Source: Nipponacmea schrenckii
Lineage: Eukaryota; Mollusca; Gastropoda; Lottiidae
DNA length: 64,000 nt
Direction: 5' to 3'
Assembly (NCBI GenBank): GCA_030562195.1
Contig: CM060201.1
Span: forward strand, 37,430,067 to 37,494,066
Shown here: piece by piece, positions 34,253 to 46,894 of the stretch
Layout: each line of letters opens with the position of its first letter
How positions within the stretch are numbered: position 1 is the first letter of the stretch
The notes under the pieces: model-generated
Database searches by the model: none
Told to the model about the DNA's origin: nothing
What the model saw: the letters and a program-made list of their open reading frames with translations, nothing else
Program-made: the position numbers and the translations under genes

Positions 34253-36229
34253 AAGTGGGCTGGTATCTCGTGTAACAGTTATAGAACTGTAAAAACATTC
34301 ATCCTTTGTAAATCAACGAACGAGCGGTCCTGGGCGGCGATTTATGTCACCAACAAGTTACTAGAGCTTGCTATGATCTTCCACACAGTCGTGGAACGCG
34401 GACAAAAAATCTAATTTTTCCCTCAAGTATTCCAAGTCGGGAAAGGAAACCTGATTGATGTGAGTTTTCGTACCAAAATTATAAACTGGTAATATAATAA
34501 AACAACTTTAAACGGTTAAACATAATAATTGAACATGTTTTAAAGAAAATTGAAAACTTCTTTGCATGTGTGAAACCACAGAAAAATTATTAGAAGTAGT
34601 TTCAATGATACTGTCGACAACCGAGTCGTAACCGACACATATGGATTTTACTCAATATCCAGTGGGAGACCCAGTCTGTTTGGGTCTGTACCATTAAAAA
34701 CGCACCAATTAAATTAAAGGGAAATAGCTGTTAGAATACATCGTCCTACTCTAATATTTGTGTTAAATTGACTATTAGTTTAAGTATGTATCCCACACTT
34801 GATGAATTTCCAAAAAGAGAATAAAATATATTGGATTTTTTAAAAAGTGAGCGCGACGATTCCATTCTGTTTGGGAACTCTAGGAAATCAGCACAATCAC
34901 CCTTGCAGTGAAATCAATGTTAGATTTACTTCCCTTTAAATCCAATTTGAAAATCGCTTTATTGTGTATTAAGCATTTAAATTCTACTTTTTTGTAGATT
35001 TTTCGAATTGTAGGGGGTATTTTTTATAGTGTGACGCCGGGAAAGCCACTGGTGGATATATACAGATATTGTCAAGTTTGAGTGAATAAAAATCTATGTT
35101 TCTTCTAACGGATTCCCTTTAAATTTCAAATCCAAATTATCACTTGAAAGGAAGGCAACCCGGGGCGAAAAATTATTATTTACACTCGACTTTGAAACCT
35201 GGACGTAGGTTTTATAACTGTGACCAGAGATTGTAACCATGAAGGCAGCCGTCACCGATATCCTAGGTTTACTTATATATCCTGGAGATAAATTTTATTA
35301 CGGAATGTTTTACTCTATAAGGCACGAGAACTTAAAGGGGCTGTTAAAAGTTATTAATATTTTTCTGATCATTTGTTAATGACGTATTAAAGAACCGTTC
35401 GCCGTTTACATGTATTGATAACCCATGATTGAAGTCTAAAAGATAGTTGATTGTATTGACGTATTTTGTTATTGATCGGTGTGTCGTTCTTCATATTATA
35501 TTTGATGAAATTCTTCATTCTTGTGATGTGTTCACGACAAGTGTTTAGATTTGACAATTACAAATGTCATCCCCCCTTCAACTTGGCGTGAAGTCTTCAC
35601 CAAGTCTCATCCGCCCTTCAACTTGGCCCCTGACGACTAGTTTCTGTTCCCTTATGTCAAATACAAACTGAACGGAACCCATTTTTCCAGTCCAGAAGAT
35701 GCCAGTGTCGACGGAAGATTGATTTCGAAGTGTATGTTCAGAGACTTGGTGTCTTCACCACGTGGTCCCACAGAATGTATATTTGTATAGAGCGAGGGTG
35801 GAGGTTACTTTAAGAAAGCATGAGTTTTATTTTTCAAATAAAATGTTGTTTTCATACTTTGTCTTAAAACGTGTGGAGTTCCCCTCCGTGGATAATTCAG
35901 GACCAACAGTAGTGTATTTGAAGGCTCAAATTTTGATGTTGACACCCTACAGTTCATTACAAGGGAGATAACTCCAGTCTATTGCTAGCTTTGAAAAAAC
36001 ACGTTTAAATCATAAACATTCTTTATTTTCTTTTTATCATTCTTTTTTATTCTAAGTTAAAAGATATTTTGCACTATTTAATACATAATCATGTACGATT
36101 GATGTAATTCACCATGTGAAAACAAAAAAAACAACAAAAAGACTTGTCGGTTTACAAATCAGACAAAACACTTTCTCTTGGGTTGCTTAGATATTTAAAA
36201 CTTTCAAACCGGGAAAAGCCCCTCCCCGT

Positions 36230-37885
36230 GATTACTTCCCTCGGGATGCAGGATTTTGAATTTAAACAAATCCCCTGCCTTGTTTTAACCAATATGTATA
36301 ATATTATTGCCTGAGATGGGATTCGGTCTTTATTAGCCCATAAAGTGCAGAATGGTAGGATGTAAAACTCCATTTATTCGGGTTTTTTTTATTTCGGTGA
36401 TGATGTGAGAGAAACATGTCGAAACGTTGCATTAAGCTTAAGACAGTGTTTGTTGATTTATAGAACTGTATCTCTATATTATAATCAAATTTTATTTCTC
36501 TTATATTATCAATAAGACGATTACAACTACGGCCTTGAATTAATCTAATCCGACCGCCGTTTCCGTATTTTAAGACGGATATAAAAACGGAAGTATCATA
36601 CTAAACGTCTTATAAACATGTACCCATGAGGATTAAGAATGATACGTCACTTCCGTTACACATCTTAAACTATCTTTTTCCAGGTGAATAAAACATTAAA
36701 GTAGACTTACTGTATGACAAGAAAATTAATCGTTGCTCAATTTTTGTAAAAACAATAAATATGAAACGTTGCTAGGTAAAGATTTAATCTTTCAATTTAT
36801 CTTGTGCGTCTTTACCTACGCCTATTTCTAGTCTTATATATCTTACAAGCAATTGTTAGTAAAAATATATAGAAATTATTTCATTGATAAAAATGTACAA
36901 ACATTGTCTTATAAGACAATTACAGACTTTCGAGTCGTTGTAAAGGTGAGCACCATTACATGTTATCAGACCGTCTATATATGTATATTTTATACTCTTT
37001 GACTTTCTTTATGTTTTGACGGAACTCTGGTCATGTTTGTAAATATAATAAATCAACTTTACATTATAAAACATCATGAATATACAAATATACACTGACA
37101 CGAGCAGTTAATACATGGACAAAATATAGTCCAACAAATCAATTATTCGGTAACCCTCGGCTGTTTCCGTAAAGCTGAAATTGTCTAGGTGATGTTATGA
37201 GACTCTCCTTACTTCCGGTTGTTGGGAGCGAAGGGAATAGACCAGACAACTATCCAGGAGAATATGATTAAATACTCCCGTTACAGCTTCGCCGTAATAG
37301 TAGAGTCTTCAATATATTCCTTAACTTGAACGTCTTTATAAGGTTATAGTATATAAAACTTGCTTCTATATTTAATGATATATTGTAACAAGCCCGATTG
37401 GTTTATCCATTATACATGATTATATAACTATATAGACGGAAAATAATAACTACTATTACATTACAGACACCTAGACGGACTTTCAAGGAAGACCATTAGC
37501 ATTTGAATACAATTGAACATCGAACCTAGAGAAACACACTGTTTTATATTCAATGACAATTCAAAAAATAAACATACGTTGTCTATCATTATTTACAGCT
37601 ACATTCCAGTAAGTCGCACACAGCGAACTGTTCACAGATCCCCCTAAAATCCATCACATTAACGTCCTAGTTAAAACACTTAAAATATTTTAATAATGTC
37701 GGCGAATTTAATATCTTTACCACAACAAAAAGTCCGCTGGGTTTCGTTATTATTCAAAATGTAAAAAGAATCGCAGTATTTTCAATCAGTTGTCTTGAAT
37801 CTATTGAATTATCACAAGGTTTGTTTCACGTAAAATTCGATAACTATTTCCAATCAATGCATCGCGGGTTGAATTGCGTACAGCA
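36230..37885. other. Unit-B-specific segment, no recognised gene
   Basis: No counterpart in unit A between its matching flanks. It contains a SINE-tail fragment at about 36312-36392 (TTAGCCCATAAAGTGCAGAA, AAACTCCATTTATTCGG). No transposase, reverse transcriptase or exon is recognisable. It is either an insertion in B or a deletion from A. Confidence 0.5.
36312..36392 (+). mobile_element. SINE 3'-tail fragment
   Basis: Matches the last roughly 60 bases of the SINE: GATGGGATTCGGTCTTTAT, TTAGCCCATAAAGTGCAGAA, then GGATGTAAAACTCCAT. The tail motif differs from other copies. Confidence 0.5.
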
Positions 37886-37887
37886 TC

Positions 37888-38085
37888 TACACAATGTATA
37901 TAATGTACACAATGTAAAACAATGTATATAATATACACAATGTAAAACAATGTATATAATGTACACAATGTAAAACAATGTATATAATATACACAATGTA
38001 AAACAATGTAAAACAATGTATATAATGTACACAATGTAAAACAATGTAAAACAATGTACACAATGTAAAACAAGGTACACAATGG
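37888..38085. repeat. ACAATGTAAA-type array downstream of ZIP gene B
   Basis: Units AATGTATATAATGTACAC and AACAATGTAAAACAATGTA. Same position relative to the ZIP stop as 31213-31425 in unit A, but with a different unit order. Confidence 0.85.
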
Positions 38086-38166
38086 ACACTTTCCTAATTA
38101 AGGTTCAAAGTTACACATCGTTAAAATCATGGAAGGTTCCTGCGCTAAGTTCTAATCATACACAAT

Positions 38167-39303
38167 CTAGTCCGAGTCTAATAATTTTACTGCAGCCATA
38201 GCAGCAAATCCAACTGAGGCCAAAACGATATTCCATATACTTTGTCCATGGGTAAAGGCAGTACTTAAAATTTCAAAAAACGTAACGTATAAAAATGTTC
38301 CTGACGCAATACCTTGTAAAATTGCCGACGTCATAGTTTGTGCAGCACCGTCTATATTACCGGAAGTGATGATAATTCCTAAAGCAATACCTATTGGCGA
38401 CATTAAACAAAACAATTGAACCAAAATAATAGCTAACTTAGTACGTTCTTTATAAGCTTGATAAAGCTGATGTCCTAAACAGAACGCAACTAAGCCTTTA
38501 TGAACACTGATAGCAACAAGCACCTGCCAAACGTCCGAATCATTCTCCTGTAATCCGATAGCTAGACCGTCAAATATGGTATGAAAGGACAGAGCAATTA
38601 ATAAGAGAACAGCTCTAATCGTCGAGGCTTTGGCTAAATCATCGAACTCGTGGGTACCGTGATCATGACTATGATGGTGTTCTTGTCCACGTCTTTCTTC
38701 AATAACGACTTCTGGGCTAGTTCGAGTTCCATTTGATGTGTAGGTTATCTGGGTACCTGGGTCCGTAGATGGTATTCCATTAGCAATGTTGTTATTTTCT
38801 GCTGCTGTTGACTGTCGTTTATCGTCGGGTACAATTGCTCCGTAACGTCCAATAGTGTTCGAGGTGGCTACCTCAGAACTTATATAATTAACATTGGTGA
38901 TTCCACTTTCTACAGCAGCTACAGGAGGCTTCGGATTTTTCGCTTCCAGAATGATGCTGTTCGATCCATGAAAACACAGTTCAGCAACAAAATCAATAAA
39001 TGTTATTGCAAAGAATCCAAAAGCCACGAGAACCTCGAATAGTGGATATTCAATATCGACTCCGTAATCAGTGAAGGCTTGTCCCAGCTCCTCTCGACCT
39101 TCGACCATAAGGTGAAGTAGACATGTACCCAGGAAAACTCCCCCGGAAAACGCATTGAAGATGGATATGAATAAGTTCCTCCTTCGAGTCCCTTTGGCTG
39201 TCTGTCGTCTTTTCAACACCCAATAAGGAGCATTCCCAAATATTACAGATATAACTAACACTATAAACAGAGCAGCTATCTTGGCAACTAAGACGGGCTC
39301 CAT
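38167..39303 (-). CDS. ZIP (SLC39) zinc transporter, copy B
   Basis: Intact single-exon frame of 378 residues, differing from copy A at six positions as I read them: I91V, F151I, T168A, Q178P, E255D, F300L (A to B). None touches H241, D245, H268 or the histidine cluster at 209-218. Four of the six are conservative and three (151, 168, 178) fall in the variable cytoplasmic loop, which fits continued purifying selection or recent gene conversion. Function as for copy A. The upstream 350 bp differ by an indel of about 145 bp, so the promoters may have diverged. Confidence 0.95.
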   Translation of the reverse strand: MEPVLVAKIAALFIVLVISVIFGNAPYWVLKRRQTAKGTRRRNLFISIFNAFSGGVFLGTCLLHLMVEGREELGQAFTDYGVDIEYPLFEVLVAFGFFAITFIDFVAELCFHGSNSIILEAKNPKPPVAAVESGITNVNYISSEVATSNTIGRYGAIVPDDKRQSTAAENNNIANGIPSTDPGTQITYTSNGTRTSPEVVIEERRGQEHHHSHDHGTHEFDDLAKASTIRAVLLLIALSFHTIFDGLAIGLQENDSDVWQVLVAISVHKGLVAFCLGHQLYQAYKERTKLAIILVQLFCLMSPIGIALGIIITSGNIDGAAQTMTSAILQGIASGTFLYVTFFEILSTAFTHGQSIWNIVLASVGFAAMAAVKLLDSD

Positions 39304-39921
39304 TCTGAATTACGTTGCGACGAGGAAGAAAAACGTGACAAATTCTAGTTATCCACCAAACGTAGCAGTGATGGATATAATCAAACGTTATGCAATTTCA
39401 TCGAAATTGTAAAAATTGTTTTCTGAACACAACGTTTATATTTGTGAATAGGTCACGTGATATGGAGTATCAGAACGATCTCCTTAACGTCTTCACAAAC
39501 CACAAACCACAAACCACAAATTGCAAACGTCACTCGTACTATCTTTCTGTAGAAGTTGAGCGTACTGCCATTAACTCTCCAAATTGTTCATTTATAACAC
39601 AGAATCCTTGGTGAAACGTTAATCATTAGTTAACAAAACTCATTGAAATTTTCTTTCTCAATTCTTCACCGACAAATATTCATATTCTGTATCGTTTTTC
39701 GAGTGATATTCACGTTGAAAAAATAATACACAGTCACATGGACAGAAGGTGGTGGTAGCTGGATCCAAGGTCCGATCAGTGTTCTACCTCAGAATAAATA
39801 ATCACCGACCTTCGTCTACTTTATATAATATCCTATATTGTGATTTTTTGATTTACAATTTGGTTGTCAAATAATGAAATGTTTTATGTTTTAATATATT
39901 TTGAAACGGCTCAATGTAGAT

Positions 39922-42029
39922 ATATTTTATGCGACATTAATGTCTTGATATAAATGTCTACAATATAATATATCATCCAGTCTTTGTTATCTAACGTCTA
40001 TAAACAAATAATTATCGTAGCAATGGGAGTATGTGGAGTGTTATCTTGTTAAATTGAAGAGTTTCCATGTAATTTACACAGTTACAATACAAATATCTTC
40101 TATATTACTTATGAAGGTCTTCAATGAAAATCACCTGAATGATTCTCTTCCCATATATCCAAATCAACGTCGATCAGAAGTCTGAAATCCCAACGTCTAA
40201 GACGCATGCAAATATTGTTCGTTACCCGTAATTCGCAATATACTCAATGATATGGCACGAATTCTAACACTTGAATAGTATACAAAACAGTGACGAGGGG
40301 TTTTGTCTCAAACACTGATTTCACGTAACAGCTATCAGAATGCACGCCTGTAAGATGGCTAGGAACTTAGAATGCCGCAATGAATACCGGTCCAGGCCTC
40401 AATATGCCTCCCGTATTATCGAAACACAATTCACTATTGAGATGTATTGATTGCTATATAAATCTTTTGAGTTTTATACTTTTTACACAAGTTTCACAAT
40501 GAACGTTATTTGGGGTCCGAATATACTTTTTACACAAGTTTCACAATCAACGTTATCAAGAGTCCGAAATATTTCCGAAGTTATGCAATATGTTATGTGA
40601 ATCTTTTGCACATGATCATATTTCGTCGACGGTGAATGTCCGTTTAAAAGATAACGTACTGAATTTATACCGAGTCCACTATCTCTAAGTTAATAAATAC
40701 TAAAATAACACGTTTAACACCTTGTAACTATTCATTGTCTTCCTAATAGATGTCCACTTGTTAATCTATTGTTAAATGATAAACTATTATTGAAGAGGAG
40801 ACAATACTTGTAAAGTAACGAAAGAAGCAAATACAGTGTTAATGCGTTGATCTTTAAAACCTTATCTATCCTCGTTGTCACAAAACAAACTCGGCCACTT
40901 TTTAAACACTTATAATCCTTGTCATAGTAGCTAAAGAAACGCACGACGACAGTTTTTTTTATTCGGTGATTAAACGAACTGGATTCACATTGCAAGAAAT
41001 TTCTTGTTGTAAAATCTGTTTTTCCCTCAAGCGCTTCAGGATGGCTTTGAACAAATCTATTATTCCTTTGAACAATTTCGTCCAATAATGTCTCAATGAT
41101 CTAGAATGCTTAGATAGTCTGTTGTCAAATTGTTGTGAACGTTACACTCCCGACGCGTAAGTTGTCTGTAGCTTTTAACGTAAGGCAATGGCAACTGTTT
41201 TCAAAGTATATAATTTCATCCAAAACCACTAAAATCACCAAACGCCTGCGCAGACCAATGTAGACTTTCCAAAAACAGAATTTAAGACACAACGAAACCT
41301 GTCCAGAAACACCGTATTGGCGCCAATAACACGTCTGCAGACAGAACGAATACTTCCCAGTTTTGTCGAAGTTTGGGTTGACGTCTTGAGTAGTCTGCTA
41401 TTGAAATATTTAATATTTGTTTACACCGATTGGTCTTATCACTAATTTGAACTGATTAATTAATCTACATCTGGGGGCCAAATAGACCCAGTTTGACATT
41501 TCATATCTTTCACATTGATATGACACACTTTAAAAAAAAAACATACTCAAGATAACATCACAAGACCCTCCTCAATTTGTAGTGTTCAATCGATACTGTT
41601 TTACAGAGAGAAAGGGGTAATGCAAGAGTTGGTGAAAGGTGAAAGAGGGGGGGGGGGGGGGTATTTGCAAATGAAACAAGACTGATAAAGGAGCGGGCAG
41701 TAATATGTACACATCACTTTGTAATTGGGAAATAATAGGTAGGGTGGCGAATGACTTCATATTCCTATTCTCTATGACTTTAATTTTTCGGTTCGCTGAC
41801 GTCACTAACCCCAGGACAAGGCTAATATCCTCACTTCATCTGTAATTTAAATTTCCTAATACGGATACTCCGATGGCACCACCTGGCAAAATGGTAATAA
41901 ATTATTGCTGTAAATGGCAACAGGTTAAATTTCATATACTGGAACAAGGTAATTGAATATCGTTTTTTATGATGATGACATGACTATACATATGATTCCA
42001 TGTTGACTCAATAGTTGTTGCGGTTCTTT
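39922..42029. other. No recognisable gene; contains a G15 tract
   Basis: Unique AT-rich sequence. A G run of 15 lies at 41647-41661. The minus-strand open frame at 40732-41085 (117 codons) has no domain I recognise. Confidence 0.4.
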
Positions 42030-42998
42030 ATGGCTTGACATTATGAAGATGTATAAGATGAAGTTTGTAATAGCTTGACATTATGAAGATGTATAAGATG
42101 AAGTTTGTAATAGCTTGACATTATGAAGATGTATAAGATGAAGTTTATAATAGCTTAACAATATGAAGATGTATAAGATGAAGTTAGTAATAGCTTGGCA
42201 ATATGAAGATGTATAAGATGAAGTTTGTTATAGCTTGACATTATGAAGATGTATAAGATGAAGTTTGTAATACCTTGACATTGTAAAGATGTATAAGATG
42301 AAGTTTATAATAGCTTGACAATATGAAGATGTATAAGATGAAGTTTGTAATAGCTTGACCTTGTAAAGATGTATAAGATGAAGTTTATAATAGCTTGACA
42401 ATATGAAGATGTATAAGATGAAGTTTGTAATAGCTTGACATTGTAAAGATGTATAAGATGAAGTTTATAATAGCTTGACAATATGAAGATGTATAAGATG
42501 AAGTTTGTAATAGCTTGACATTGTAAAGATGTATAAGATGAAGTTTGTAATAACTTGACATTGCGAAGATGTATAAGATGAAGTTTGTAATAACTTGACA
42601 CATTATGAAGATGTATAAGATGAAGTTTGTAATTGCTTGACATTGTGAAGATGTATAAGATGAAGTTTGTAATAACTTGACATTATGAAGATGTATAAGA
42701 TGAAGTTTGTAATAACTTGACATTATGAAGATGTATAAGATGAAGTTTGTAATAACTTGACATTATGAAGATGTATAAGATGAAGTTTGTAATAACTTGA
42801 CACATTATGAAGATGTATAAGATGAAGTTTGTAATTGCTTGACATTGTGAAGATGTATAAGATGAAGTTTGTAATAACTTGACATTATGAAGATGTATAA
42901 GTTGAAGTTTGTAATAACTTGACATTATGAAGATGTATAAGATGAAGTTTGTAATAACTTGACATTATGAAGATGTATAAGATGAAGTTTGTAATTAC
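42030..42998 (-). repeat. 40-bp minisatellite, about 24 copies (same family as 26270-27068, inverted)
   Basis: Unit contains TAGCTTGACATTATGAAGAT followed by GTATAAGATGAAGTTTGTAA, the reverse complement of the array at 26270-27068 apart from one base (ATAATG for ACAATG). Occasional 42-bp units (TTGACACATTATG) appear near 42600 and 42800. These two lie in duplicated blocks about 200 bp apart. Confidence 0.96.
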
Positions 42999-43254
42999 CG
43001 TTCGTTCGTTTGAACTATGCTACATTTAATGAGGTTGATATTTTATCTAATCAGATGATACTTAAATTGCCCAGACTTTGACCTTCATTACTTAGACTGG
43101 GGTCAAGGTAGGTGAAAGATAAGGTCAAATTAGACAATATTTCAATATTTCGATTTCACTCAATCAGTGGGTCACCAAAGTTCAGAATATAATTATCAAA
43201 AATATAAAAATAAATATAATATTGATAAATAAAAACAGCACAATTAAACATATA

Positions 43255-44190
43255 CTACTTCTCTTTAATTTAACATACAGCAATCTTTATCAAGCTATAC
43301 AATAATAGATATAGTAACTTTAGATAAATAAGACCACTATTATAGATATACTACTTCTCTTTAATTTAAACAACGTTTCAATTCACATACAGGAATCTTT
43401 ATCAAGTTATACAATAATAGATATAGTAACTTTAGATAAATAAGACCACTATTATAGATATACTACTTCTCTTTAATTTAAACAACGTTTCAATTCACAT
43501 ACAGGAATCTTTATCAAGTTATACAATAATAGATATAGTAACTTTAGATAAATAGGACCACTGTTATAGATATACTACTTCTCTTTAATTTAATCAACGT
43601 TTCAATTCACATACAGGAATCTTTATCAAGTTATACAATAATAGATATAGTAACTTGAGATAAATAAAAACAACACAATTAAACATATACTACTTCTCTT
43701 TAATTTAAACAACGTTTCAATTAATATACAGCAATCTTTATCAAGTTATACAATAATAGATATAGTAACTTTAGATAAATAAGACCACTATTATAGATAT
43801 ACTACTTCTCTTTAATTTAAACAACGTTTCAATTCACATACAGGAATCTTTATCAAGTTATACAATAATAGATATAGTAACTTTAGATAAATAAGACCAC
43901 TATTATAGATATACTACTCCTCTTTAATTTAAACAACGTTTCAATTCACATACAGGAATCTTTATCAAGTTATACAATAATAGATATAGTAACTTTAGAT
44001 AAATAAGACCACTATTATAGATATACTACTTCTCTTTAATTTAAACAACGTTTCAATTCACATACAGGCATCTTTATCAAGTTATACAATAATAGATATA
44101 GTAACTTTAGATAAATAAGACCACTATTATAGATATACTACTTCTCTTTAATTCAAGCAACGTTTCAATTCACATACAGGAATCTGTATG
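43255..44190. repeat. 112-bp satellite-like repeat, about 8 copies
   Basis: Unit contains TATACTACTTCTCTTTAATT, CAACGTTTCAATTCACATAC and AAGTTATACAATAATAGATA. Copies at 43332 and 43444 set the period at 112. The unit is longer than any other in the window; the first and fifth copies are partly variant (AACAGCACAATTAAACA). Confidence 0.93.
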
Positions 44191-44764
44191 TCATCTAAAA
44201 TTTTATTACCGTCTGAAACAATATTGGAATAAGCAATATAATTCATAACTGCAACCAAGGCACCATACCACCATACGAATCCGAATATATTACTCCCCAA
44301 AAATAAATAACTTACAACCCCTCATCCCCCTTGAGTTCATAATCCATCAAATATTTATCAAGGTAATATCATCTTGTAATTCTAATTAATTAAATTTACC
44401 CTGAAGCTTTTTAAATCATATATATCAAATACTGCCCATTTACAATGATTTATAGAGAGTCTGCGTCATCATGTTTACTGGCATCCTGGGCGTTACCGAA
44501 ACTTATTAAGTCATTGATTAGGGAAGGGGTAGGGCAGGAACTTTTTACCCCAATAAAATCTAAGCGTATTTTTCCATCAGTTTAAATGGATATATTAAAA
44601 TGGTCCTGTTAAAAAAACAGAAAAACATCATTGATAATCAATCGACAAACAATTATACAGCATTATGCCTCTACTTTGTAACTTTGTACCAATGAATAGA
44701 TCTCCGGCCTCATTTTCATTCTCCTGATACACCTTAATTCACTACACCTTTTTACTAGTATATA
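44191..44764. other. No recognisable gene
   Basis: AT-rich unique spacer between two arrays; nothing recognised. Confidence 0.4.
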
Positions 44765-45765
44765 TTATAGACTTGCTATAGACTATTTCTATACTATTAT
44801 ATATTATAGACCTGCTGTTGTACAATATATTATATTATATTTCTATACTATTATATATTATAGACTTGCTGTTGTACAATATATTATATTATATTTCTAT
44901 ACTATTATATATTATAGACCTGCTGTTGTACAATATATTATATTTCTATACTATTATATATTATAGACTTGCTGTTGTACAATATATTATATTATATTTC
45001 TATACTAGTATATATTATAGACCTGCTGTTGTACAATATATTATATTATATTTCTATACTATTATATATTATAGACTTGCTGTTGTACAATATATTATAT
45101 TATATTTCTATACTATTATATATTATAGACTTGCTGTTGTACAATATATTATATTATATTTCTATACTATTATATATTATAGACCTGCTGTTGTACAATA
45201 TATTATATTATATTTCTATACTATTATATATTATAGACCTGCTGTTGTACAATATATTATATTATATTTCTATACTATTATATATTATAGACTTGCTGTT
45301 GTACAATATATTATATTATATTTCTATACTATTATATATTATAGACTTGCTGTTGTACAATATATTATATTATATTTCTATACTATTATATATTATAGAC
45401 TTGCTGTTGTACAATATATTATATTCTATTTCTATACTATTATATATTATAGACTTGCTGTTGTACAATATATTATATTATATTTCTATACTATTATATA
45501 TTATAGACTTGCTGTTGTACAATATATTATATTCTATTTCTATACTATTATATATTATAGACCTGCTGTTGTACAATATATTATATTATATTTCTATACT
45601 ATTATATATTATAGACCTGCTGTTGTACAATATATTATATTATATTTCTATACTATTATATATTATAGACCTGCTGTTGTACAATATATTATATTATATT
45701 TCTATACTATTATATATTATAGACTTGCTGTTGTACAATATATTATATTCTATTTCTATATAATG
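44765..45765. repeat. 54-bp AT-rich minisatellite, about 18 copies
   Basis: Unit contains GCTGTTGTACAATATATTAT and TTCTATACTATTATATATTA. One copy lacks a few bases at about 44935. Plus-strand open frames (44818-45768) are artefacts of a unit length divisible by three. Confidence 0.96.
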
Positions 45766-46428
45766 TAAATTATTTTGTATATAGATACGGTCGAAACAGA
45801 CTAATATTCTCTCCCCGTCGCTTATATAATGTAACAGGGCCTGCGAGATTCAGATTCCGATTCAGATAAAGTTTAATTGTTATTATCAGTTTCAACGGCA
45901 TATTTTCAAACAATAATAATTTATCCATGAAACAGTCGACATGACATTTACTATTCTAATGTTTTAAACATAGTTGACATGTTAACATATTTCTATTCTT
46001 TCATTACTTTTGTCAAATTATTCTTCACTTGCAAGTTGTTTTATCTCTAATCGTTTCATCCTTACTTCGGCCACCCTAGAATTAAATAAAGGGACATTCA
46101 AGGTTTTTTGTAGGAACACAAAGACAACATATTATAGTATAACACACTTCTTTAATAACACAACGTTTTAAAAAATTTACGGTAAAAATAACAATGAAAA
46201 CAATTAGGGGGGGGGGGTGGGTAACGGGGACAGCTCCTTGTGTTTGTGTTATCATGAATGTCCAAATGTTAATTTATGAAAATGTTACACCACAATCTAG
46301 CAGAATATCTCCTGAACAGAGACAAATCTTCCATTTAGGATTTCAGATTTTCCTGTCAAAAAAAGAATTTTTATTATTATTATCTGAAAGCTTTAAGAAC
46401 ATTGCATTGAATCATTTATATATCAAGT
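45766..46428. other. No recognisable gene
   Basis: Unique sequence with a short G-rich patch near 46206. The open frame at 46194-46430 has no recognisable domain. Confidence 0.4.
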
Positions 46429-46689
46429 AAAATGAAATGAAATGAATGGAGTTTTAGGTCCTACTTTTCTGCACCTTATGGGCAAACGAAGACGGGCAAC
46501 GCCATGTAGTGTGCTATGAGGGCAATTTTGCCAGGACAGCGGCATTAGCCTGCTCTTTTTCGATTTCCAACTGTCGAGGGATCTTTAACGTGCACAGTCT
46601 GTAGCACACGGGGCCTCGGTTTATTGTCCCATTCGAACAACTAGACACTTTTTCCATGTCAGTCCTTCCAACCTGCATAATATCAAGGA
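46429..46689 (-). mobile_element. 5'-truncated SINE copy with probable 9-bp direct repeats
   Basis: Matches 29762-30129 from the tail inward for about 260 bp (GGGCAACGCCATGTAGTGTG, TTTTGCCAGGACAGCGGCAT, CGAGGGATCTTTAACGTGCA, GGGGCCTCGGTTTATTGTCC) but lacks the tRNA-like head. ATATCAAGT flanks it at 46420-46428 and 46690-46698, consistent with insertion of a truncated copy. Confidence 0.85.
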
Positions 46690-46894
46690 ATATCAAGTTA
46701 TTTCTAACGTCGTACCTTCACCCTGGCTACAATAGCCATCTTTGTTGTATCATGGAATTTAAGTGGAATGTTTTCCAGTACGATTGTCAACATAATGGCT
46801 AAATATTTACCAATTTCTCTTGTTTCTTTTTTCTTAGCTAGCGTATATCTTAATCATTTTACGGCATTTACAAACTTCTTTTGATACACAAAAG

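Larger units (their letters stand above)
33032..39921. repeat. Segmental tandem duplication, unit B (6.89 kb, carries ZIP gene B)
   Basis: Direct repeat of unit A with large length differences. Unit B has the 15-bp array at 33156-34252, about 1.65 kb of sequence at about 36230-37885 with no counterpart in A, and about 145 bp upstream of ZIP B (39387-39530) absent from A. Unit A has the SINE that B lacks. The similarity around the gene is near-identical; it is patchier at the left. Confidence 0.86.

Noticed and set aside
33094..34414. Long hydrophobic open frames that look like membrane proteins
   Set aside because: The 15-mer TTTATTCTGTTTATG read in different frames; absent from the otherwise homologous unit A.
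40732..41085. 117-codon minus-strand frame upstream of ZIP B
   Set aside because: No recognisable domain and no splice context; length is within chance for AT-rich DNA of this size.
44818..45768. 316- and 264-codon frames
   Set aside because: Translations of the 54-bp AT-rich array.
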